A model generated the notes under the pieces. It had not been told where the DNA came from. It ran no database searches and saw only the letters and a list, made by a program, of their open reading frames with translations. Both the position numbers and the translations under genes were made by a program. Below are positions 42,685 to 51,578 of a stretch of 64,000 nucleotides of DNA, in pieces (position 1 is the first letter of the stretch; each line of letters opens with the position of its first letter). This stretch comes from Chloroflexota bacterium (GTDB taxonomy: Bacteria > Chloroflexota > Dehalococcoidia > Lucifugimonadales > UBA3495), in the NCBI GenBank assembly GCA_028873965.1, contig JAPPMU010000052.1:1-64000 (forward strand), in the 5' to 3' direction.

Positions 42685-44202
42685 ATGATGGCTAATTTCG
42701 ACCAGGTATCCCTGCTGCTGTTGGTGCTGGTGCCGCTGGCCGGCGCGGTGCTGGCCATGGCGCTGCCCAAAGACCGGCCTCGGGATGCCTGGCAGTTCGC
42801 GATCTTTGTGGCCGCGGTGTCCTTCGTCATCTCGGTCATCGTGTTCCTGCGCTACGACTACGGAGCCGGCGGCGTCCAGATGGTGCGGGCGTACGACTGG
42901 ATCGGGCACCCGGTCAACATAACGCTGCACTTCGGGCTGAACGGCATCGGCGCGCCGCTGGTGCTGCTCAACGGCATCGTGCTTCTCGGCGCGGTCCTCA
43001 TCAGCCAGACCATCACCCGACGTACCCGGGACTTCTTCGTGCTGCTGCTGGCGCTGGGCGCCGGCGTGTACGGCGTGTTCGTAGTGCGCGACCTGTTCTT
43101 CCTGTTCTTCTTCTACGAGTTGGCCGTGCTGCCCATGTACCTGCTCATCGGCGTTTGGGGCAGCAGCACCGACTTCGGCACCTTCCTGCGCACCAAGGAA
43201 TACGGCGCGATGAAGCTGATGCTGATGCTGGTGGCCGGCAGCATCCTGATCTGGATCGGGATCCTGGCGCTGTACGTGGCATCGTCGCAGGCGGGAGACC
43301 CTACCTTCAACATCGACAAACTGGCCGCGCTCCAGCAGAGCGGAGCGGTGTCGCGCGTGACGCAGATGTGGGTGTTCCCCTTCTTCGCGGTGGGATTTGG
43401 CACCCTGGCGGGTTTGTGGCCCTTCCACACCTGGTCGCCGGACGGCCACGTGGCCGCGCCCACCGGCGTCAGCATGCTGCACGCCGGCGTGCTGATGAAG
43501 CTGGGCGCATTCGGCATCATCCAGGTGGGCATGCTGCTGACCCCGCTGGGCGCCGAGGTGTGGATGCCGGTGCTCATCGGGTTGGGCACGGTGAACGTCA
43601 TTTACGGCGCGATTTCCGCCCTGTCGCAGAACGACCTCAAGTACGTCATTGGCTATTCCAGCGTCAGCCACATGGGTTACGTGCTCATGGGCATCGCCAC
43701 GCTGCACCCGGTGGGTCTGGCCGGCGCGGTGCTCCAGATGTTCTCCCACGGCATAATGACGGCCCTGATGTTTGCCATGGTGGGAGCCATTTACGAGCGG
43801 GCCCACATCCGCGACAGCATGATCCTCAACGGCCTGATCAAGCGCATGGGCACCACCACCTTCTTCTTCGCCATCGCCGGCTTGGCATCGCTGGGCCTGC
43901 CCGGATTGAGCGGGTTCATCGCCGAGTTTATGGTCTTCACCGGTGCCTTCCGTACCTACCTGCCGCTGGCCGTACTGGGCGTCATTGGCGCGGCGATCAC
44001 GGCTGTCTATATCCTGCGTCTCCTGGCCCGCTCCTTCTTCGGCGAGGGCGATCCGCAGTGGGCCCACCTGACCGACGCCAGCCCGGTGGAAAAGGGCGTG
44101 GGTGCGGCCTTCGTCCTGATCCTCATCGCGGTGGGCGTCTGGCCGGCGCCGCTGCTGCGCGTCATCAACACCGGTGTCGAAGGCGCCTTGTCGGTTTTCT
44201 AG
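42685..44202 (+). CDS. nuoM: NADH-quinone oxidoreductase subunit M
   Basis: This is an antiporter-like proton-pumping subunit of 505 residues. LFFLFFFYELAVLPMYLLIGVWG contains the conserved Glu, followed by FGTLAGLWPFHTWSPDGHVAAPTGVSMLHAGVLMKLGAFG and DLKYVIGYSSVSHMGYVLMG. The first ATG at 42685 or the next at 42688 could be used. A lipoprotein gene intervenes before nuoN. Confidence 0.96.
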   Translation: MMANFDQVSLLLLVLVPLAGAVLAMALPKDRPRDAWQFAIFVAAVSFVISVIVFLRYDYGAGGVQMVRAYDWIGHPVNITLHFGLNGIGAPLVLLNGIVLLGAVLISQTITRRTRDFFVLLLALGAGVYGVFVVRDLFFLFFFYELAVLPMYLLIGVWGSSTDFGTFLRTKEYGAMKLMLMLVAGSILIWIGILALYVASSQAGDPTFNIDKLAALQQSGAVSRVTQMWVFPFFAVGFGTLAGLWPFHTWSPDGHVAAPTGVSMLHAGVLMKLGAFGIIQVGMLLTPLGAEVWMPVLIGLGTVNVIYGAISALSQNDLKYVIGYSSVSHMGYVLMGIATLHPVGLAGAVLQMFSHGIMTALMFAMVGAIYERAHIRDSMILNGLIKRMGTTTFFFAIAGLASLGLPGLSGFIAEFMVFTGAFRTYLPLAVLGVIGAAITAVYILRLLARSFFGEGDPQWAHLTDASPVEKGVGAAFVLILIAVGVWPAPLLRVINTGVEGALSVF

Positions 44203-44238
44203 TGATCGACAGTGTATCCGAATACCAAAATCGGGCGC

Positions 44239-45108
44239 ATGAGGAGAGCCGCGACGGTCAGTGCGACCGCCGTAGCGCTGTTGGTCACCGCTTGCAACAC
44301 TCCGGCACCGGTTGTCGAATACGTAGAGGTCACTAGAGTGATCGAGCGAACCGTAGAGGTTCCGGTCACCGTTCTCGTTACTCCAATTCCGTCCCCAGAC
44401 ACGGCTTCACCGCTGTTGACACCCGAGCCCTCAAACGCCTTTCCCTCCACATCATCGGACGGGGTGGAACTGGATTCCATGCAGGTAATATTCATGAACT
44501 ACGGCGACCATTTACGAGCGCAGGCATCCCCTCGTTTCCGCCTGAACGCCCCTGATCTGGACGTGTTTGTTGACCTGGACCTGATCGTTGATGATGGAGA
44601 ACGTTGCAATACCGCTCGAATTTACTGGGGCGGTGAGGGACCGGAGCCCATATGCGACTTGCCATTCCGCGGCCATGCGACAGTTCAGCGCGTTTCGCTC
44701 CAGACTCCGCAGGGCGACCTGCATTGCGAAAGAGATGATTTCTCGGATCCCCAGGCCACGTTTTTCAACTGCACTCGCTCATCGTCAGACACTCCACTGG
44801 TGGATATGGGGATCCATTTTATAAATTACGGCAACTACTTGCGAGCATACGCTGACTCCCATTTCCACTTGGATACACCCGACCTGGACATTTTTGTTGA
44901 TCTGGCACTAGTCGTAGATGATGGGGAGCGCTGCGATACCGCTCGAATTTACTGGAGTAGTGAAGAACCGGAGGTCATTTGCGACCTGGCATTCCGCAGT
45001 CATACTACGGTTCAGCGCGTTTCGCTCGAGACCCCACGGGGTAACCTCCAGTGCGAACGGGATGATTTCTCGGATGCGTATTTCACGTCTTTCTCCTGCC
45101 GGCGCTAG
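44239..45108 (+). CDS. Lipoprotein with tandemly duplicated domain
   Basis: The protein has a signal sequence with lipobox ALLVTAC (start ATG 44239; the track GTG 44212 adds nine residues ahead of the signal). A Thr/Pro/Val-rich linker follows. Two copies of a roughly 100-residue domain carry VDDGERCNTARIYWGGE and VDDGERCDTARIYWSSE, each with four Cys that may pair. The copies are also similar at DNA level. No known domain is recognised. It is the fifth foreign gene in the nuo cluster. Confidence 0.75.
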   Translation: MRRAATVSATAVALLVTACNTPAPVVEYVEVTRVIERTVEVPVTVLVTPIPSPDTASPLLTPEPSNAFPSTSSDGVELDSMQVIFMNYGDHLRAQASPRFRLNAPDLDVFVDLDLIVDDGERCNTARIYWGGEGPEPICDLPFRGHATVQRVSLQTPQGDLHCERDDFSDPQATFFNCTRSSSDTPLVDMGIHFINYGNYLRAYADSHFHLDTPDLDIFVDLALVVDDGERCDTARIYWSSEEPEVICDLAFRSHTTVQRVSLETPRGNLQCERDDFSDAYFTSFSCRR

Positions 45109-45161
45109 CATTAGCCATTATGACGCAGTCTAACCTCAGCGCGCTCTAGGTACCCACACCA

Positions 45162-46718
45162 ATGCCCACCGAACTCACCTCAAATCTCCACCTGCTGACG
45201 CCTGAGTTCGTCCTCACGGCGCTGGCCTTCCTGGTGTTCACGGTGGATCTCTTCCTGCCGGAGCGCCACAAGGAGTGGCTGGCCGGCCTGTCGGTGGTCA
45301 GCCTGATCGCCGTCATGGTCATCGCGCTGGTGATGCGGCCGGCGGGATCAGTGGAGCTCTACGGCGGCTTGATCGTCATTGACAGTTTCGGGCTGTTCTT
45401 CAAGATATTCTTCCTGGCCATCGGCGTGGGCATCATCGCCCTGTCCGTGGAGTACGGGCGCGACCGGCTGGAGCATCGCGGCGAGTTTTACGGGCTGCTG
45501 CTGTTCTCCATCCTGGGTATGAACTTGATGGCGATGTCGCGCGAACTGCTCACCGCGTACATCGCGCTGGAACTGCTGTCCTTCAGCCTCTACGTAATGG
45601 TTGCCTACGGTTTGCGCGAGGCCCGCTCCAACGAGGCCGGTATCAAGTACATCATCATCGGCGCGTTGTCCTCGGCCATCATGCTCTACGGGCTGAGCAA
45701 CATCTACGCGGCCCTGGGCACCACCTTCTTCGCCGGCATTGCCGAGGAGCTGGCGTCGCCGGGCACGGTGAGCCCGGTGCTGTGGGTGGGTGTGGCGCTG
45801 CTGGTGGTGGGCCTGGGGTTCAAGCTTTCGGCGGTGCCCTTCCACATGTGGGCTCCCGACGCCTACGAGGGAGCGCCCCTGCCGGTGACGGCGTACCTGG
45901 CCATCGGGTCCAAGGCCGCCGCGTTCGCGCTGACCCTGCGCTTGTTCGCGGAGGCCATCGCGCCCGCCGCCGCGCGGTGGGACGAGTGGCAACTGGTCAT
46001 CGCGGTGCTGGCCGCTATCACCATGCTGCTGGGCAACCTGGTGGCCCTGGCGCAGCGGAACCTGAAGCGGCTGATGGCCTACAGCAGCATCGGCCACGTG
46101 GGTTATGCGTTGGCCGGCATCGCCGTGCTGGGCAGCGACTTTGCCCTGGCCGCCAAGTCGGTGGTGTTCTACCTGGTGGTGTATGCCGTGACCAACCTGG
46201 TTGTGTTCGCCGGCATTACCGCCTACTACAACCGCACCGGACAGGACAACATCGCGGACCTGGCGGGCCTGGCCGACCGTCAGCCGTTCGTCGCCGCGGC
46301 TATCGCCATCGGCCTGTTCTCCCTGGCCGGGCTGCCCATATTCGCCGGCTTCACTGCCAAGTTCTACCTCTTCGCAGCGGTGGCCGATGGTGGTTTCTTG
46401 TGGTTGGCCGGCGTCGCCATTTTCGCCAGCCTGATCTCCCTGTACTACTACCTGCAAGTGCTTCGACAGATGTACATCGAGCGGCCGGCCAATCCCGGCC
46501 ATGAGGTCTACGAGCACGCACCCGCCGAAGATCACGGGGAGGCCCACGGCCACGGCGATCACGACGAACCGCCCGTTGCTCCGATGCCCCGTCCGTCCCT
46601 GCTGCTCACGGCCACCATGGGCGTCGGCCTGCTGGTGGTGACCTGGCTGGGCGTGTACCCGGCGCCGCTGCTGAGCCTGATCGACGCGGCCAGCGCGGCC
46701 ATCGTGCCGCAGGGGTGA
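45162..46718 (+). CDS. nuoN: NADH-quinone oxidoreductase subunit N
   Basis: This is the third antiporter-like subunit, 518 residues. AYIALELLSFSLYVMVAYG, FKLSAVPFHMWAPDAYEGAPLPVTAYLAIGSKAAAFAL and NLKRLMAYSSIGHVGYALAG are diagnostic. A His/Glu-rich loop (YEHAPAEDHGEAHGHGDHD) precedes the last helix, an unusual insertion that could bind metal. It closes the cluster; no nuoE, F or G is found. Confidence 0.96.
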   Translation: MPTELTSNLHLLTPEFVLTALAFLVFTVDLFLPERHKEWLAGLSVVSLIAVMVIALVMRPAGSVELYGGLIVIDSFGLFFKIFFLAIGVGIIALSVEYGRDRLEHRGEFYGLLLFSILGMNLMAMSRELLTAYIALELLSFSLYVMVAYGLREARSNEAGIKYIIIGALSSAIMLYGLSNIYAALGTTFFAGIAEELASPGTVSPVLWVGVALLVVGLGFKLSAVPFHMWAPDAYEGAPLPVTAYLAIGSKAAAFALTLRLFAEAIAPAAARWDEWQLVIAVLAAITMLLGNLVALAQRNLKRLMAYSSIGHVGYALAGIAVLGSDFALAAKSVVFYLVVYAVTNLVVFAGITAYYNRTGQDNIADLAGLADRQPFVAAAIAIGLFSLAGLPIFAGFTAKFYLFAAVADGGFLWLAGVAIFASLISLYYYLQVLRQMYIERPANPGHEVYEHAPAEDHGEAHGHGDHDEPPVAPMPRPSLLLTATMGVGLLVVTWLGVYPAPLLSLIDAASAAIVPQG

Positions 46719-46728
46719 GCGGGCTTTG

Positions 46729-46889
46729 CGTAACTGTTCAGGATTCAGGAAGTTGTCATTGCGAGGCGCTTGCGCCGTGGCAATCTCAACACGGTATCAA
46801 CATCGTCTGCCCCGACGGATTCGCTTGCCCCAACGAGATTGCTGCGCTGCGCTCGTAATGACATTTGCCAGCAACCCTGAACAGTTGCG
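46729..46889. repeat. Palindromic intergenic repeat with long arms, copy 3
   Basis: CGTAACTGTTCAGG at the left and CCCTGAACAGTTGCG at the right form the outer arms. GTCATTGCGAGGCGC and GGCAATCTC lie to the left of the centre and GAGATTGCTGCG and GTAATGACA to the right. The outer arms and inner boxes match copy 2 at 25193, while the centre differs. Confidence 0.85.
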
Positions 46890-46986
46890 GTTTTGCGCCA
46901 AAGATGGACAAACACCCCATGACCCGCAAAACTGGAGTCGTGACCAGGCGCAAAGCAATCAACAGATCATCCCCAGGAGAAGGACC

Positions 46987-47343
46987 ATGGGAACGGTAGA
47001 AGTGAATATAGGAGTTGGTGATCCCCAGGGACGGCAGTTCGAGGAACTCGAGGTCACGGTCGATACCGGCTCAACCTACACGGCGGTGCCCCGAGCGATG
47101 CTGCAAAGGCTGGGGGTGCCGGTGGAAAGGTCCCTCCCCTCCAAGACGGCCGACGGCCGAATCGTTCCCGTCGACATCGGATTCACGACCATACGGCTGG
47201 AGGGCCTGAGGTTCCCCACGCCGGTCATATTCGCTGAAGAGGACGAACCCAGCCTCCTGGGCGTAGTTTCACTGGAGGAGGCAGCGCTTGCCGTGGACCC
47301 CTTGGAGGGACGACTGATACCCACCCATCTGCTGCGGCGCTGA
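46987..47343 (+). CDS. Retropepsin-like (clan AA) aspartic protease-like protein, second copy
   Basis: I start it at ATG 46987 after AGGAGAAGG; the track start at 46726 lies in the repeat. The 118-residue protein has VTVDTGSTYTAVPRAMLQRLGV with the D-T-G active site, and a C-terminal LLGVVSLEEAALAVDP segment that resembles the Ile/Leu-Leu-Gly part of the fold. It is distantly related to the gene at 13885 but has no small partner overlapping it. Function unknown. Confidence 0.75.
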   Translation: MGTVEVNIGVGDPQGRQFEELEVTVDTGSTYTAVPRAMLQRLGVPVERSLPSKTADGRIVPVDIGFTTIRLEGLRFPTPVIFAEEDEPSLLGVVSLEEAALAVDPLEGRLIPTHLLRR

Positions 47344-47385
47344 CCGGGGAAATGGGAACCAGAAGCCGCCGTAATCGGAGGAATC

Positions 47386-48359
47386 GTGAAATCACTGAAA
47401 CTGGTTCTTCCCGTGCTGGTGATGGCGACCGCTTTTCTTGTGGCAGGTAGTATGCCCTTGCTCAATCCAGCTCGCCGGCTACCGGCAACATTGCCGTCCG
47501 TGATGGGATAAATCCGGGGGAGGCTGTGGTGTCCTGGGACGCCGTGCCCGGAGCCACGCACTACCGAATCGGCTACGTCAACATGGTTACGGATTACCCA
47601 CTTGCCAAAGCCAGCGTGACCGGCGATTGGATCAATGCGTTCATCTATGTTGACGAAAACGCCCGCAACATCCCGGTTGCCAACGGGCGGGCGGAATATA
47701 CGGTGCGCCGTTTGCAGCAGGACGCCCGCCATGCCTTCACGGTTTTGACCAGCAGCAACTTCGTCGATACCGGCGCAGCTGGGAGCGTTACCAGCGAATT
47801 TTCCTGGCCGAGTAATCCCCGCTGGACTTTTCATACGGTAGCTGATCGAGGTGGTGCTACGGCGCCCGGTCCTGGCATTGATTTCGTCAGCATGTATCCG
47901 AACTGTGACGCGGCGCGCGCGCATTACCCCGGCGGAGTAAGACAGGGCAGCCCGATTTATCGTCCAGTGCTTGACCGGGATGGGGATGGCGTTGCTTGCG
48001 AGCCGGCATCGACAGTGCCCTCGGGGAATTACTTGCCCATTCAGGACATTGGAACGTTCAGCGGCATTGGTGACAACACGAACAATGTGATCAGATTAGA
48101 CGCTGGGATCTATCGCTTTACTACCACACGCCAGAACACAGACAGGAACGTATTCGTTGACATAGTAGAACTGAGCACCGGCAGCGAAAGGTCCGTGGGA
48201 ATTTACGGAAGAGGCGATAGCGGGGGCTCGGAACTCGAGACGATTTACAACGATGGCAGCAGTTTCAGACTGCAAGTCGGAGATTACATACTGGCTGTTG
48301 ACGCCAGCGACAGCACTCAAGACTGGACTGTCACGATCGAACTGATACAAGCACATTAG
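47386..48359 (+). pseudogene. Frameshifted secreted protein with fibronectin type III and excalibur domains
   Basis: From GTG 47386 a signal sequence (VKSLKLVLPVLVMATAFLVAG) runs into a stop at about 47511. In another frame the reading continues as YALAQSSSPATGNIAVRDG (signal peptidase-like ALA-Q site) and then GEAVVSWDAVPGATHYRIGYVN, a fibronectin type III start, through MYPNCDAARAHYPGG...LDRDGDGVACE, the excalibur calcium-binding motif, and a C-terminal beta-rich domain. Adding one base near 47453 would join the parts. It could be a true frameshift or a sequencing error. Confidence 0.7.
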
Positions 48360-48473
48360 CGGAACGTTTCGCCACAACGACGTTGCGAGGCCGGGCTTGT
48401 CGTTCTGTGAGTAGAAATCCGCCGTCAGAGATTTGCACCCCTTTGTATAGCCGGCGTACCATGGTTGTGTTCA

Positions 48474-48621
48474 AATTGCCCCGCACGGGTGGGGATTTGC
48501 CTACTCTGGTAAGGCGGCCCCGCTACAGTTGCCGGTTGCCCCGTCCGTGCGGGGATTTCCCCCTTTGCGATCCCGAGAACCCCCACCTGGTTCAGGTCGC
48601 CTCGCACTTGCGGGGATTCGC
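48474..48621. CRISPR. Degenerate CRISPR-like tract (three imperfect units, type I-E-like repeat)
   Basis: Three units carry a palindromic core: CCCCGCACGGGTGGGGATTT (48479-48498), CCCCGTCCGTGCGGGGATTT (48539-48558) and CCTCGCACTTGCGGGGATTC (48600-48619). Their GGGG blocks are 60 and 61 bases apart, the spacing expected for about 28-base repeats with 32-33-base spacers. Each pair differs at five or six of 25 positions. The core resembles type I-E repeats. No cas gene occurs in the window, and no further units are seen on either side. Confidence 0.5.
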
Positions 48622-48711
48622 CGCAGCATCCTGACGGTACAGGCGGACATGGTTCTCGCCTTTTTGTGTATCGCGTTTTCGTTTGAATCGACGCCCGGCC
48701 GGAGGCCCCTG

Positions 48712-48936
48712 ATGTCCACCAAAAAGATAGAACGCATCCCCGTTCGCGTCGCGCCCCGCGAAGTGTTCATCGCCGAGAAGCATGCCATCGTCGCGGAGTA
48801 CGAGCGGCGCTACGAAATGTCCAGCGAAGAAATGGCCGCCCTGGTTGACAACGACGCCGTCGTGCCCACCATTGAGATGATGACTTGGTATCAAGCCTAC
48901 GACGTGCTGCAATTCCTCCTCGAAACGACCCCATGA
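48712..48936 (+). CDS. Small protein of unknown function
   Basis: I start this at ATG 48712 after CGGAGG; the track ORF begins inside the CRISPR-like tract. The 74-residue protein (MSTKKIERIPVRVAPREVF) is acidic and probably helical, with EEMAALVDNDAVVPTIEMMTWYQ. It has no recognised domain. Its size and neighbours would fit an antitoxin-like or regulator protein, but there is no direct evidence. Confidence 0.6.
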   Translation: MSTKKIERIPVRVAPREVFIAEKHAIVAEYERRYEMSSEEMAALVDNDAVVPTIEMMTWYQAYDVLQFLLETTP

Positions 48937-48989
48937 CATTGACGCGACCTCGCTGTGAAATTAGACTATGTGTAATCAAGGTATGGTTT

Positions 48990-49385
48990 ATGAAGCTGGT
49001 TGACCGAGCCATTGAAGGAAAATACTGGATCGTCTATTACTTGGTTTACGTGATCAGCATAGGCATTTGTGTTCGTATTTTTCGCGCGGAAATCTTCGGA
49101 ACTGATATTCAGAAAATTGACAGGCTGTTTCTGCTGGCGGCCATCGTCGGTTTATCGGCTGGAATTGCCGTCCTGGCAGTGATCCTTGTGGAGGTGACAG
49201 TTCGTATGGTACTTCTGATACCCAGCGCCTGGCGCAAAGCGAAAGGCGAGGGACGGGAAGAGGAGCGCAAGCGCGTCAAGAACATCATCGCCGAGCACGG
49301 AAAGCGGGATCCCACGACGGGAGCGCTGACCATCAGCGCGGAGGGTGAACGCTTGCTCAACGACCCCGACCGGCCTTCTCAATAG
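48990..49385 (+). CDS. Small membrane protein with charged tail (same layout as 26909 and 31882)
   Basis: Start ATG 48990 gives MKLVDRAIEGKYWIVYYLVYV, which resembles ELVDRGIHW in the gene at 31882. There are two hydrophobic segments, then AWRKAKGEGREEERKRVKNI, a charged helix with a GREEE repeat, and a short tail. 131 residues. Function unknown. A terminator-like hairpin lies downstream. Confidence 0.7.
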   Translation: MKLVDRAIEGKYWIVYYLVYVISIGICVRIFRAEIFGTDIQKIDRLFLLAAIVGLSAGIAVLAVILVEVTVRMVLLIPSAWRKAKGEGREEERKRVKNIIAEHGKRDPTTGALTISAEGERLLNDPDRPSQ

Positions 49386-49460
49386 TTGCCGGGAAAGCTC
49401 GACAACTACGGCTCGGTGGTTGGCTATTGACCATCGGGCCGTTTGCTTTGTCCAACTGAC

Positions 49461-49490
49461 AAGGCCCCTGCCGCCGGCAGCGGGGGCCTT
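49461..49490 (+). terminator. Terminator-like hairpin
   Basis: AAGGCCCC (49461-49468) pairs with GGGGCCTT (49483-49490), with further inner pairing. Only a weak T stretch follows (TCAATCT). Confidence 0.6.
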
Positions 49491-49560
49491 TCAATCTGCT
49501 ACCATAACCCTTGGTTCCCCCAACGCAGGGACAACCGATTCATAACGGAGTGCGAACGCA

Positions 49561-50097
49561 ATGATAATCGCAGTTATCGGCAACTATGACCCACCGCCCC
49601 ATGTGTACGCGCTGGCAGAAGGCGTAGGCAAGGAACTGGCCCGCCGCGGCATCACGCTGGTCTGCGGCGGTCTGACCGGCGTGATGGAAGCGGTGTGCAA
49701 GGGGGCGAAGTCCGAGAACGGCACCACCATCGGGATACTGCCTGGCGGATCACCGCACACCGCCAACGAGTGGGTGGACTTCCCCGTCGCCACCAACATG
49801 GGGTTCGCGCGGAACGTGGCGGTGGTCAGCACCGGCCAGGCAGTCATCGCCGTCGGTGGAGCCTTCGGCACCCTGTCGGAGATCGCCTACGCGCTGAGCT
49901 ACGGCATCCCCGTGGTCTCGCTGCACAGCTGGCCGCTGACCCTGCGCGGCGACGGACTGCCCGTGGGCGAGAATTACATAATGGCTGACGATCCCGCCGA
50001 CGCGGTGGACAAGGCGGTCGCCGCGGCCCTGGCGCGTACCGACGAGACCCAAACCGTCGCCTTCTCCGAACCCCTGCCGGAGGTGCCCAATGGCTGA
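49561..50097 (+). CDS. LOG-family-like protein (TIGR00725 type)
   Basis: The 178-residue SLOG-fold protein begins [50 protein letters not shown] and has [24 protein letters not shown], the PGGxGTxxE-like nucleotide-binding site. Members of the wider LOG family release cytokinins from nucleotides, but this subgroup has no assigned role. It overlaps enolase by eight bases. Confidence 0.88.
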   Translation: MIIAVIGNYDPPPHVYALAEGVGKELARRGITLVCGGLTGVMEAVCKGAKSENGTTIGILPGGSPHTANEWVDFPVATNMGFARNVAVVSTGQAVIAVGGAFGTLSEIAYALSYGIPVVSLHSWPLTLRGDGLPVGENYIMADDPADAVDKAVAAALARTDETQTVAFSEPLPEVPNG

Positions 50098-51394
50098 TGC
50101 CACCATCGCGTCGGTGATCGGCCGGGAAGCGCTGGACTCTCGGGGCAACCCCACGGTCGAAGCAGAGGTGACCCTGAGCGACGGCAGCGTCGGCCTGGCC
50201 CTGGTACCATCGGGCGCAAGCACCGGCAGCTACGAGGCCCTGGAGCTTCGCGACGGCGACCGGACCCGGTTCCGCGGCGGCGGCACGCTGACCGCCGTGG
50301 GTAACGTCAACGACCGCATTGGCCCCGCGCTGGCCGGAGCGTCGCCGTTCGACCAGGCGGCCGTTGACCAACGGTTGAACGAGATGGACGGCACCGGCGA
50401 CAAGAGCGGTCTGGGCGCCAACGCCGTGCTGGCCGTATCCATGGCAACGGCCCGGGCCGCCGCGGCGTCGGCCACCGGGGGATCCCTGTGGCGACACCTG
50501 TCCGATGGCGGCGAGGTGAGCCTGCCGGTGCCGCTGCTGAACATCCTCAACGGCGGCCGGCACGCTTCCAACTCCGCCGACGTGCAGGAGTTCATGGTCG
50601 CCCCCGCCGGGTTCGATCGCTTTTCCGACGCGCTGCGCGCCGGAGTGGAGATCTATCAGGCGTTGAAATCCATCCTGAGGAACGGCGGCCACAACCTGAA
50701 CGTTGGCGACGAGGGCGGATTCGCCCCAACGCTGCCGTCCAACCGCGACGCCATCGAGGTGGTGCTTCAGGCCATCGAATCGGCCGGATACCGGCCGGGC
50801 GAGCAGGTCCACATCGCCCTGGACGTGGCGGCGTCGGAACTGTGGGACGCCGAGGCGTCGAACTACCGTCTGGAGCGGGAAGGAATGTCGCTCAGCGCCG
50901 GGGAACTGGTGGACCTGTACGCCCAGTGGTGCGCCGAGTATCCCATCATCAGCATTGAAGACGGCCTTTTCGAGGATGACTGGGACGGTTGGTCAACCAT
51001 GACCGCGCGCCTGGGCGAGTCCGTTCAATTGGTCGGCGACGACCTGCTGGTGACCAACATCGGCCGGCTCCGGCGCGGCATCTCCGACCGGGCCGGCAAC
51101 GCCATCCTGCTCAAGCCCAACCAGATCGGCACGCTCTCCGAGACTGCCGCTGCGCTGGGTATGGCGCGCGACGCCGGCTGGACGGCGGTCATGAGCCACC
51201 GCTCCGGCGAAACCGAGGACACCACCATCGCCGACTTGGCCGTCGCCTGGAACGTGCGCCAGATCAAGACCGGCGCGCCGGCACGGTCCGAACGCGTGGC
51301 CAAGTACAACCGCCTGCTGCGGATTGAGGCGGAGCTGGGCGATGCGGTGCGGTACGCCGGCCGCGAGGTTTACGGAAGGCTCGGCTCCCGGTAG
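50090..51394 (+). CDS. eno: Enolase (phosphopyruvate hydratase)
   Basis: Enolase interconverts 2-phosphoglycerate and phosphoenolpyruvate in glycolysis. [11 protein letters not shown], the metal ligands in [36 protein letters not shown], the catalytic Lys in [14 protein letters not shown] and [17 protein letters not shown] are all present. 434 residues, normal. The start lies inside the LOG-like gene. GAPDH follows on the same strand after 184 bases. Confidence 0.97.
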   Translation: MADATIASVIGREALDSRGNPTVEAEVTLSDGSVGLALVPSGASTGSYEALELRDGDRTRFRGGGTLTAVGNVNDRIGPALAGASPFDQAAVDQRLNEMDGTGDKSGLGANAVLAVSMATARAAAASATGGSLWRHLSDGGEVSLPVPLLNILNGGRHASNSADVQEFMVAPAGFDRFSDALRAGVEIYQALKSILRNGGHNLNVGDEGGFAPTLPSNRDAIEVVLQAIESAGYRPGEQVHIALDVAASELWDAEASNYRLEREGMSLSAGELVDLYAQWCAEYPIISIEDGLFEDDWDGWSTMTARLGESVQLVGDDLLVTNIGRLRRGISDRAGNAILLKPNQIGTLSETAAALGMARDAGWTAVMSHRSGETEDTTIADLAVAWNVRQIKTGAPARSERVAKYNRLLRIEAELGDAVRYAGREVYGRLGSR

Positions 51395-51447
51395 TCCGGT
51401 GGGTTCTCTTGGCGTGTCCGGCCGGCCCGAATCCTCATTTTCGGTGG

Positions 51448-51453
51448 TATAAT
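51448..51453 (+). promoter_or_regulatory. -10 box of gap
   Basis: TATAAT followed by CGCGGCG lies about 130 bases before the ATG, leaving a leader of about 120 bases, longer than for most genes here. The leader is GC-rich; I see no riboswitch I can name. Confidence 0.55.
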
Positions 51454-51578
51454 CGCGGCGCCGGCGGGGTTGAATTGACCGCGAGAATCTCGCGACCGCC
51501 AGCCGGACAATACGCGTACCGCACGCTTTGCCCGCCACCATGTTTGGCCACGATTGAACTGAGGGGAGGCATTCCACG

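Noticed and set aside
42676-44067. 463-residue minus ORF across nuoM
   Set aside because: Antisense shadow of nuoM with the same biased composition.
45348-46562. 404-residue minus ORF across nuoN
   Set aside because: Antisense shadow of nuoN; no domain and His/Gln-biased composition.
48425-48607. 60-residue minus ORF with repeated ARTGQ/TRAGQ
   Set aside because: The repeats come from translating the CRISPR-like tract; not a gene.
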